Made by a program: the position numbers and the translations under genes. A DNA stretch of 8,166 nt from Pseudomonadota bacterium (GTDB lineage: Bacteria; Pseudomonadota; Alphaproteobacteria; UBA9219; RGZA01), in the NCBI GenBank assembly GCA_016195205.1, contig JACQAB010000038.1:1-8166 (forward strand), in the 5' to 3' direction. Positions 1 to 5,710 of the stretch are shown one piece after another. Each line of letters starts with the position of its first letter. Position 1 is the stretch's first letter. Below the pieces are notes generated by a model, which did no database searches, was not told the origin of the DNA, and worked only from the letters and a program-made list of their open reading frames with translations.

Positions 1-165
1 TTCCGATCTACGGAGTCGCTTCAGACGTTCACGGTTTTCATGCAATCAAGAGAAAACACCCCCGGCTCCTCACCCGAACCCGCAAAAGCCTCACCGCAGA
101 TCGCACAAGGCGAAGTAGACAAGATCCCGCCCAAACCTCGCACGCAAACCGCCCGGCTCGATTAA
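1..165 (+). CDS. possible C-terminal end of a truncated protein, function unknown
   Basis: Frame 1 is open from the first base to a TAA at 163-165, giving about 54 residues. The last 40 are rich in Pro, Ser, Ala and Gln, as in a disordered tail. An internal ATG at 40 would give only 41 aa and has no clear ribosome binding site, so if the frame is real it is more likely the end of a protein that began outside the window. Frame 3 is also open across this stretch and reads as a very basic peptide, so the choice of frame is uncertain. No family is recognisable. The first nine bases match an adapter end, so the first few codons may not be genuine. Confidence 0.3.
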   Translation, partial: FRSTESLQTFTVFMQSRENTPGSSPEPAKASPQIAQGEVDKIPPKPRTQTARLD

Positions 166-345
166 TCCATAACATTTTATCTATTCATCATGCGCTGCGG
201 AATTGCCGTGTTCCGCTTTCCCGCTCAACATGGTTTACGAGGGTGAATCTTCGATTCACTTTTATCGATCCCGAACGTTTTCTTAGCGATTTTCTGTGCT
301 AGATCGGAATCGCGAGATTGCAGCCCCGAAGATGCGAGGTGTGCT
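166..345. other. non-coding leader region with short inverted repeats
   Basis: No gene is apparent between the possible upstream stop and the GTG start at 346. Three short inverted repeats are visible. GCGGAA (197-202) pairs with TTCCGC (211-216) over an 8-nt loop and is followed by TTT, which could be a weak terminator for whatever ends at 165. GTGAATC (243-249) pairs with GATTCAC (253-259) over a 3-nt loop; it holds two GANTC sites and is followed by TTTTAT. GCGATT (286-291) matches AATCGC (308-313). I see no convincing -35/-10 pair for the downstream gene. Confidence 0.4.
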
Positions 346-1182
346 GTGAGTGTTTACGATGATATTGCGAAGGATAAGAAACACCAATTTTATCACTTCG
401 TATTGGCCGATAAAAAAGGCGACCTTTTCAAGGATCGCATCTATCTGGAACGCGCCTGGGGCGAGGAGAATTTCCGCAACTACGTCGCTTTCCGCCAGGC
501 TAACGGTTTTCCCACTTACGAGCTGGAATTAAAAGACGCGGCCAGAACCGATCTGGCGCTGTACTACGCCCATGGCATCGGCGAAAAAGACGGCAAGGGA
601 CTTTTCAACCCGCCTGATGGCCGCAGCTGGCGCAACGCCAATATTGATCTGAAGGTGATTGCCAAGATGGATAATCGCGGCGTCTCGCTGGGCGGCGTGG
701 TGATCGGCAAAAACAAAAACGGTTCTTATGTTGATCCGGATAGCGACTCGCCATGGGTTTTGAATATTCTTCGTGTCCGTTTGGGGGACATTGACAGCCT
801 CCTCCCGGAAGACGAGGTGCCGGCGGTTACGCCGGGACAAATGGAAATGTATGCCGTACGTGCCCGGGAAGCCGAAGCGGCGCAGGAAATCCTGGCCACG
901 GCCAAGGCGAATGCCGTCACGCCCACTGTTAAATACGAGGCCCTGGTCAGAACGGCCGAACACATTGGCGGGGACCGCAAAAAGGCCGAGCATTTTGTCC
1001 GCAACGCCGAAGCCGAAGAAACCGCCAAGACGGTGGCGGCCTATGACCGGGCCCAGGCCGCCGTGAAATTTGCCGAAAAAATATTTAAGCAGAAAGAAGC
1101 TGCGCTTCAGGAATACGCGCCGCCCAAACCCATTTTTGCCGCGCAGGGCTTCGCTGCAAAAGAAGCCCGGGCTAACGCCTGA
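346..1182 (+). CDS. conserved-looking hypothetical protein, 278 aa
   Basis: I do not recognise this protein. The GTG start is chosen because GAGG at 336-339 lies six bases upstream; no in-frame ATG near it has a comparable site. The first 150 or so residues look globular and mixed, with many aromatic residues near the start and a Gly-rich turn region around 115-127. From about residue 165 to 258 the sequence is Ala/Glu/Lys-rich and probably forms long helices, followed by a short Pro- and Ala-containing tail. There is no signal peptide or membrane segment, so it is probably cytoplasmic. Codon use resembles the neighbouring core genes, which argues that it is a real native gene. It stands alone, converging on acs with a GC-rich hairpin between the two stops. 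Context gives no functional clue. Confidence 0.8.
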   Translation: MSVYDDIAKDKKHQFYHFVLADKKGDLFKDRIYLERAWGEENFRNYVAFRQANGFPTYELELKDAARTDLALYYAHGIGEKDGKGLFNPPDGRSWRNANIDLKVIAKMDNRGVSLGGVVIGKNKNGSYVDPDSDSPWVLNILRVRLGDIDSLLPEDEVPAVTPGQMEMYAVRAREAEAAQEILATAKANAVTPTVKYEALVRTAEHIGGDRKKAEHFVRNAEAEETAKTVAAYDRAQAAVKFAEKIFKQKEAALQEYAPPKPIFAAQGFAAKEARANA

Positions 1183-1187
1183 ATTTT

Positions 1188-1208
1188 CCTCTCCCTCAAG
1201 GGGAGGGG
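1188..1208. terminator. GC-rich hairpin between convergent genes
   Basis: CCTCTCCC (1188-1195) pairs with GGGAGGGG (1201-1208) over a five-base loop, giving an eight-base-pair stem with one G-T wobble. It begins six bases after the TGA of the 278-aa gene and lies about 45 bases past the acs stop, so it is placed to end transcription from both sides. Neither strand has a good T-run after the stem, so it is not a canonical intrinsic terminator. It may instead be a dispersed intergenic palindrome. Confidence 0.4.
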
Positions 1209-1254
1209 AGTCAAAGCTTGCGTTTTTGAGAAGGTCTCAATTTAAACCAGCCGT

Positions 1255-3189
1255 CTAAACCTTTCTTCCTTCCACCAGTTCCGGAACCACACCCGGATCG
1301 GCCAGGGTAGAGGTATCGCCCAGCTGGTCGATCTCATTCGCCACGATCTTGCGCAGAATGCGCCGCATGATTTTGCCCGAGCGCGTTTTGGGCAACCCGC
1401 CCGCGAATTGAATGTGGTCGGGCGTGGCGATGGGGCTAATCACCTTGCGCACTTCCTGCATCAATTCCTTGGCCAGCGCGTCGGAAGGCGTTTGCCCGGC
1501 CTTTAGAATGACGAAGGCGTAAATGCCCTGGCCCTTTATTTCATTCGGACAGCCCACCACGGCGGCCTCGGCCACGGCATGGTGGCCGACCAGCGCGCTT
1601 TCAATTTCCGCCGTGCCCAGGCGATGCCCGGCCACGTTCAGCACATCGTCCACGCGCCCGGTGATCCAGTAATAGCCGTCGGCGTCACGGCGGCAGCCAT
1701 CGCCGGAAAAATATTTGCTGGGGTAGGCGGAGAAATAGGTCTGCTCGAACCGCGCATGGTCGCTATAGATCGTGCGCGCCTGCCCGGGCCAGGAATCGGC
1801 CAGGCATAAATTTCCTTCCGCCACTCCAGCCATTTCCTTTCCTTCGACGTCCACAATAACGGGTTTAATGCCAAAAAAGGGCTGAGTGGCGGAACCGGGC
1901 TTTAGCGTGGTGACCCCCGGCAGGGGTGTGATGGCGATGCCGCCCGTTTCCGTCTGCCACCAGGTGTCGATCACCGGGCAGCGTTCTTTCCCCACCTGGC
2001 GGTAGAACCACAGCCAAGCTTCGGGGTTAATGGGCTCACCCACGCTGGCCAGGATGCGCAGGCTGGTGCGTTTGGTGCTTTGCAGGGGAGCTTCGCCCTC
2101 ACGCATCAGGGCGCGGATGGCGGTGGGGGCGGTATAGAAAATATTCACCTTATGCTTGTCGATGATCTGCCAGAAGCGCGAAGAGTCGGGATAATTCGGA
2201 ATGCCCTCGAACATCAGGGTGGTGGCGCCGTTGGCCAGCGGACCATAGACGACATAGGAATGCCCCGTAATCCAGCCGATATCGGCCGTGCAGAAATAAA
2301 CCTCGCGCTCCTGATAATCGAACACCAGCTTATGCGTCAGCGCGGCGTAAAGCAGATAACCGCCGGTGGTGTGCAGCACGCCTTTGGGCTTTCCGGTGGA
2401 GCCCGAGGTGTAAAGGATGAACAGCGGGTCTTCCGCGCCCATTTCCACCGGCGGGCAATCGGGTGCGGCTTCCTGCATCCGTAGGTGATACCAGTGATCG
2501 CGCCCCTGCACCCAGGGCACCGGGTTTTTCGTATGCCGCACGCAAATCACATGCTGCACGCCAGGACAACTTTGCAGGGCTTCGTCGGTATTCTTCTTCA
2601 GCGGCACGGCTTTGCCGCCGCGTAGGCCTTCATCGGCGGTGATTACCACCTTGGAATCACAATCCAGAATGCGGCCTTTCAGGCTTTCGGGCGAAAAGCC
2701 GCCAAACACCACCGAATGCACCGCGCCGATGCGGGTACAAGCCAGCATGGCAAAGGCGGCCTCGGGGATCATCGGCATATAGATGGTGACGCGGTCACCC
2801 TTTTTAACGCCCAGGCTTTTCAGAACATTGGTCAGGCGGCAGACCTCTTCATAGGCCTGCTTATAGGTAATGTGGCGGGTAACGTGGCCATCGTCGCTTT
2901 CCCACAGAAGGGCGGTTTGCTCGGCCCGGGTTTTTAAATGGCGGTCCAGGCAGTTGTAAGAAACATTCAGCGCGCCGTCCTCGAACCAGCGGATGGAAAC
3001 CGGTTTTTCGAAGCGGGTGTTTTTGACTTTGGTGAAGGGCTTCATCCAGTGCAGGATTTTGGCTTGCTCGGCCCAGAAACCTTCCGGATCATGAATCGAA
3101 CGCTCATACAGCGCCTTATAGCTTTCCGGCGTGACATGCGCTTTTTTCCGGATTTCCGGCTTTACCGGAATTTTGGCCGTGTCGTCCAT
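1255..3189 (-). CDS. acs: acetyl-CoA synthetase (acetate-CoA ligase, AMP-forming)
   Basis: This enzyme activates acetate with ATP and CoA through an acetyl-AMP intermediate, feeding acetyl-CoA to central metabolism in the cytoplasm. The 644-aa product is close to the usual ~650 aa. An Acs-type N-terminal region precedes the AMP-binding domain, whose phosphate loop TSGSTGKPKG is at 261-270. DTWWQTETGG at 408-417 carries the tryptophan pair of the acetate pocket (410-411). The small C-terminal domain ends with PKTRSGKIMRR at 600-610; K606 is the catalytic lysine, the residue that protein acetylation switches off in studied relatives. The frame could extend 29 codons upstream to 3276, but the ATG at 3189 is preferred because AAAGG lies about eight bases before it and the family N-terminus fits. 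No frameshift is seen. The gene appears monocistronic. Confidence 0.97.
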   Translation of the reverse strand: MDDTAKIPVKPEIRKKAHVTPESYKALYERSIHDPEGFWAEQAKILHWMKPFTKVKNTRFEKPVSIRWFEDGALNVSYNCLDRHLKTRAEQTALLWESDDGHVTRHITYKQAYEEVCRLTNVLKSLGVKKGDRVTIYMPMIPEAAFAMLACTRIGAVHSVVFGGFSPESLKGRILDCDSKVVITADEGLRGGKAVPLKKNTDEALQSCPGVQHVICVRHTKNPVPWVQGRDHWYHLRMQEAAPDCPPVEMGAEDPLFILYTSGSTGKPKGVLHTTGGYLLYAALTHKLVFDYQEREVYFCTADIGWITGHSYVVYGPLANGATTLMFEGIPNYPDSSRFWQIIDKHKVNIFYTAPTAIRALMREGEAPLQSTKRTSLRILASVGEPINPEAWLWFYRQVGKERCPVIDTWWQTETGGIAITPLPGVTTLKPGSATQPFFGIKPVIVDVEGKEMAGVAEGNLCLADSWPGQARTIYSDHARFEQTYFSAYPSKYFSGDGCRRDADGYYWITGRVDDVLNVAGHRLGTAEIESALVGHHAVAEAAVVGCPNEIKGQGIYAFVILKAGQTPSDALAKELMQEVRKVISPIATPDHIQFAGGLPKTRSGKIMRRILRKIVANEIDQLGDTSTLADPGVVPELVEGRKV

Positions 3190-3494
3190 CTGGAAACCTT
3201 TGCTTAAGGATTGGTATTGTTTCGGCCCTTCCGGTTTAAGACCATAGCCCAAGGGCTTGATAAAGCCGCATGCCATGCGTGCGCCGCAATAGTTTCTTCA
3301 TCAAGCTCAAGGAATTTTCACGGCTCGGGATAGGACAAATTCGAAAAAAGCTTAAGAATTCAGCAAGTTATATTTAACGCGGTTTTAGGCATTCCCCCGC
3401 ATAATCAAGCCCAACAGCAGCAGAAAAAACGGAGATCAACCCCGCCATCTTCCCGGCGCAAGGCCGGAAAAAACTTGGGGGCTTGGAGCAAAAA
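3190..3494. other. divergent intergenic region between acs and the 79-aa gene
   Basis: I find no credible gene in these 305 bases. The middle (about 3335-3375) is AT-rich and contains TATATT at 3369-3374 on +, a possible -10 for the small gene, but no matching -35 is found. On the minus strand no strong acs promoter stands out. An imperfect hairpin, TTCCCGGC (3450-3457) with GCCGGAA (3463-3469) and one bulged C, would sit in the leader of the small gene 25 bases before its start codon. Control of acs and of the small gene probably lies here, but individual sites cannot be assigned. Confidence 0.35.
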
Positions 3495-3734
3495 ATGTCG
3501 CGTGAAATGGATTTCTCATTCGGAAACATCGGCAGCGTGGAAGACACGCTGGAACGCCTGGTCGCCATGACCAACCAGACGAACCTGGTGGCTTTGGATA
3601 AAACCATCGCCGCGATCCGCCGTTCGCCGCTGACAACCTATGCCGCGGCCGCCGCGCGCTGCGGTTCGATCGGCGAGCGCATCGTGCGCGCCGCGCATGA
3701 AGTCGGCGCCACGCTCAACGAAAGCCGGGTTTAA
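3495..3734 (+). CDS. small protein resembling the cytoplasmic tip of methyl-accepting chemotaxis proteins
   Basis: This 79-aa soluble protein has no signal peptide or membrane segment. A TTG at 3483 is in frame, but the ATG at 3495 is chosen because GGAG at 3485-3488 lies six bases upstream. Strongly G/C-ending codons support real coding. Residues 26-42, TNQTNLVALDKTIAAIR, closely resemble the chemoreceptor hairpin-tip consensus ANQTNLLALNATIEAAR, with 11 of 17 identical by eye. Downstream, YAAAAA (49-54) and RAAHEVGATLNES (65-77) fall where receptors have GFAVVA and AAREI..LIEDS, with about a one-residue offset. The usual ARAGE stretch after the tip is not kept. In receptors this tip contacts CheA and CheW. 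Whether this protein does so is inference; chance likeness of Ala-rich helices is the alternative. No chemotaxis gene is nearby. Confidence 0.75.
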   Translation: MSREMDFSFGNIGSVEDTLERLVAMTNQTNLVALDKTIAAIRRSPLTTYAAAAARCGSIGERIVRAAHEVGATLNESRV

Positions 3735-3748
3735 GTTTCAAAACTAGG

Positions 3749-4159
3749 TTATAGGTCCATGCCCCTTTTTTTACCGGGCCTGGGCGTTGTTCTTTGATGC
3801 GCCCCTTCAGCTCTTTGAGATTCGAGTTCCATTCTCTCATAGAATCTATCGTCAAGAGAATAGACTATTCCTTCGATCTTATCTTCATATGAAAGATCAT
3901 CTGGATTTCGCGCTTCATTAAGCGTGCTTAAATAAACCCCTTGAACATCTTTAACTAAAGCCTGCCCTGCAGGTGTATCTTCTTTAACTTCTGCGTGGAG
4001 AAGGACGGCTTCCCTCATCTCTTCTATGAATGCAAGGGTGGCCCCAAGATCTATCTCTTGATCCAAATTTTCCCGCGCGCCGTTATATCTGTTTGACAAG
4101 GCCTGAAGAACATCCTCTTTTTTAGGGACTCCTACATGCATCTTTCTTTCTTTGGCCAT
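3749..4159 (-). CDS. hypothetical protein, 136 aa, lower GC than neighbours
   Basis: I do not recognise this protein. An upstream TTG at 4171 is in frame, but the ATG at 4159 is preferred because GGAG at 4166-4169 lies six bases ahead of it. The product is hydrophilic, highly charged and probably mostly helical, with acidic stretches around residues 30-65 and 85-115, and a short basic Arg/Lys/Pro-rich tail near 123-133. There is no signal peptide or membrane segment. About 360 counted bases give roughly 44% GC, against about 57% in a sampled stretch of the adjacent EVE gene, and the codons are A/T-ending. This points to recent acquisition or a different origin. It follows the EVE gene on the same strand after 54 bases, converges on the 79-aa gene with 14 bases between stops, and may have its own promoter. 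Confidence 0.75.
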   Translation of the reverse strand: MAKERKMHVGVPKKEDVLQALSNRYNGARENLDQEIDLGATLAFIEEMREAVLLHAEVKEDTPAGQALVKDVQGVYLSTLNEARNPDDLSYEDKIEGIVYSLDDRFYERMELESQRAEGAHQRTTPRPGKKRGMDL

Positions 4160-4176
4160 TATTGTCTCCAATCGAT

Positions 4177-4182
4177 ATTATA
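4177..4182 (-). promoter_or_regulatory. candidate -10 element for the 136-aa gene
   Basis: On the minus strand these bases read TATAAT, a perfect -10 hexamer in an AT-rich gap. Transcription would start about ten bases before the ATG at 4159, just ahead of the GGAG ribosome site. The best -35 at 18-bp spacing is TTATCC, which is weak. If real, the 136-aa gene is transcribed independently of the EVE gene upstream. Confidence 0.35.
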
Positions 4183-4213
4183 AAATACAGAACCTATTCC
4201 GGATAATAACCGA

Positions 4214-4618
4214 TTAAACCGCTAGATGCAAAACCCGCTTCCATTCCTGCGCGGTAACGGGCGACACGCTGAGGCGCGAGAATTTCGCCAGCGCCATTTT
4301 CTTCAAAACCTTGTCGGCCTTCACGGTTTTCAGCGACACCGGGTTTTTCAGGGCCTTCAGCGGCTTCACATCCACCATCACGAAGCGGCCGGTTTTGTCG
4401 GAGGCGTCGGGGTAAGCCTCGCGCGCCACTTCCATGATGCCCACGATTTCGAGGCCAATATTGGAATGATAGAAAAAGGCCTGGTCGCCCTTTTTCATGG
4501 CTTTCAGGTTATTGGCGGCGGTGTAGTTGCGCACGCCGCTCCAGCCCGTGCGCTTGTCTTTCACCAATTGCTGCCAGGAATAGGCGTCCGGCTCGGATTT
4601 CATGAGCCAGTAAGACAT
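4214..4618 (-). CDS. EVE domain-containing protein
   Basis: The 134-aa product is essentially one EVE domain, a PUA-like fold shared with human THYN1 and thought to recognise modified bases in DNA or RNA. The family's opening YWLMKSEP is at residues 3-10, WSGVRNY at 26-32, and the GDQAFFYHS strand region at 44-52 follows. Length is typical of the bacterial stand-alone form, although some family members run longer. Its ATG overlaps the TAA of gpsA by one base (TAATG), so translation is probably coupled to gpsA. No nuclease, methyltransferase or other restriction gene is next to it, so a housekeeping role in the tsaD-gpsA block is more likely than a defence role. The ligand cannot be told from sequence. 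Confidence 0.92.
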   Translation of the reverse strand: MSYWLMKSEPDAYSWQQLVKDKRTGWSGVRNYTAANNLKAMKKGDQAFFYHSNIGLEIVGIMEVAREAYPDASDKTGRFVMVDVKPLKALKNPVSLKTVKADKVLKKMALAKFSRLSVSPVTAQEWKRVLHLAV

Positions 4619-5625
4619 TAATTCCAGTCTTCTTCGCGCAAGGGGCGGGCATACATGGCATCCAGGGTATGCGTGATATCGGCGCCCTTGTGCAGGATGT
4701 CATGGATGGCCTGGGTGATCGGCAGATCAATGTTGTGCTTGCCGGCACGCGCCAGGGCCGCACCAGCGGTCATCACGCCTTCGGCCACGCTGTGCCGCTG
4801 GCTAAGGATTTTATCCAGCTTATCGCCACGCCCGATAGCCACGCCCAGCGAAGTGTTGCGCGATTGGGTGGAACAGGCGGTAAGCATTAAGTCGCCCAGG
4901 CCGGAAAGGCCCATCAGCGTGTCTACCTTGCCGCCCAGGGCCACGGCCAAGCGTATCATTTCCGCAAGGCCGCGGGTGACAAGCGCGGCGCGGGCGTTTT
5001 CGCCAAGGCTTTTGCTCATCACAATGCCGGCGCCGATGGCGAAGATGTTTTTCATGGCGCCGCCCACCTGAACGCCGATGGGATCGGTGGAGGTATAGGG
5101 GCGAATACGCGCCGTGCTGATGGTTTCGGCGACGATTTTGGCCAACGGCTCGTTCTTCGAGGCCACGGTGAGGGCGGTGGGCAGGCCGCGCACCACTTCG
5201 GTGGCGAAGCTGGGGCCCGAAATCACCACCGTGGGCGAGGCGGGGGCGACCATTTCCGACATCTCGGTCATCAAGCCGCCGGTTTTGGCGTCAATGCCCT
5301 TGCAGCAGATCACAAAAGGCATGCCGCGTTTCACAACGGCTTGCACGCTTCGGCAAGTGGCCTCCAGATACTGGGCCGGAACGCAAATGAACAACGCTTC
5401 CATGGCGGCGAAGGCGGCATAATCTTTGGTGGCCTTGATGGCGGGATCCAGCGTCACGCCGCGCAGGAAGTCGGCGTTCTCGTGGCGCTTGTTGATGCTT
5501 TCGATCACGGCGTCTTCGCGCGCCCACAGCAGAACATTTTTGCCCGCGGCGTGCAGAACCTTGGTCAGCGTGGTGCCCCACGCGCCGGCGCCGATAATTC
5601 CAACATTGGTGAAAGATTGTGCCAT
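4618..5625 (-). CDS. gpsA: glycerol-3-phosphate dehydrogenase [NAD(P)+]
   Basis: GpsA reduces dihydroxyacetone phosphate to sn-glycerol-3-phosphate, the backbone precursor of membrane phospholipids, in the cytoplasm. The 335-aa length is normal. The N-terminal Rossmann fold carries GAGAWGT at 12-18, followed by SGPSFA at 136-141. The C-terminal helical domain has GAMKNIFAIGAG at 189-200, with catalytic lysine K192, and GLSGLGDLMLTA at 239-250. The frame continues 20 codons upstream into the repeat, but the family N-terminus starts at the ATG at 5625. No good Shine-Dalgarno sequence precedes that ATG; the bases just before it are CTTTTCCCC. A long inverted repeat ends about nine bases upstream, so mRNA structure may influence initiation. 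The gene lies 73 bases after tsaD and is coupled to the EVE gene downstream. Confidence 0.96.
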   Translation of the reverse strand: MAQSFTNVGIIGAGAWGTTLTKVLHAAGKNVLLWAREDAVIESINKRHENADFLRGVTLDPAIKATKDYAAFAAMEALFICVPAQYLEATCRSVQAVVKRGMPFVICCKGIDAKTGGLMTEMSEMVAPASPTVVISGPSFATEVVRGLPTALTVASKNEPLAKIVAETISTARIRPYTSTDPIGVQVGGAMKNIFAIGAGIVMSKSLGENARAALVTRGLAEMIRLAVALGGKVDTLMGLSGLGDLMLTACSTQSRNTSLGVAIGRGDKLDKILSQRHSVAEGVMTAGAALARAGKHNIDLPITQAIHDILHKGADITHTLDAMYARPLREEDWN

Positions 5626-5633
5626 GGGGAAAA

Positions 5634-5710
5634 GAGTAGTGAGTAGTGAGTAGTGAGTAAAGAGAGTCAAAATCTCGAGATTCACTCTTCAATACTCATT
5701 ACTCACTACT
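5634..5710. repeat. long imperfect inverted repeat built from a 7-bp unit, between tsaD and gpsA
   Basis: The left side is a tandem run of GAGTAGT at 5634-5640, 5641-5647 and 5648-5654, then GAGTAA. The arm at 5642-5667 is nearly the reverse complement of the arm at 5684-5710, where the unit has drifted. In the centre, AATCTCGAGATT (5671-5682) is a perfect 12-bp palindrome. In RNA from either strand this would fold into a long stem-loop. The tsaD stop codon (5699-5701) and its last three residues lie inside the element. The layout suggests an inserted palindromic element or decayed miniature repeat, though its family is unknown. Lacking a clear T-run on the minus strand, it is not an obvious terminator. 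Confidence 0.75.

Noticed and set aside
1255..1300. The Acs C-terminus ends in VVPELVEG, like the peptide encoded by dispersed palindromic repeats in some alphaproteobacteria.
   Set aside because: The underlying bases do not match the repeat sequence as I know it, and a LADP.VV..LVE-type ending is normal for alphaproteobacterial Acs.
3190..3276. A 29-residue N-terminal extension of Acs from an ATG at 3276.
   Set aside because: The extension has no family match, and the internal ATG at 3189 has a good AAAGG ribosome site and gives the usual length.
3349..3361. Adjacent HindIII (AAGCTT) and EcoRI (GAATTC) sites, resembling a cloning polylinker.
   Set aside because: They lie in an ordinary AT-rich intergenic stretch with no other vector sequence; chance palindromes explain them.
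4214..4618. The EVE-domain gene considered as part of a modification-dependent restriction system.
   Set aside because: It is a single-domain protein translationally coupled to gpsA, with no nuclease or methyltransferase nearby.
4655..5071. A 138-aa open frame on + across gpsA.
   Set aside because: It lies wholly inside gpsA on the opposite strand, has an Arg/Pro/Ser-rich low-quality translation and no ribosome site. It is a shadow of a GC-rich gene.
5634..5660. Short tandem repeats considered as a CRISPR array.
   Set aside because: The unit is only 7 bp with no spacers, and no cas genes are present.
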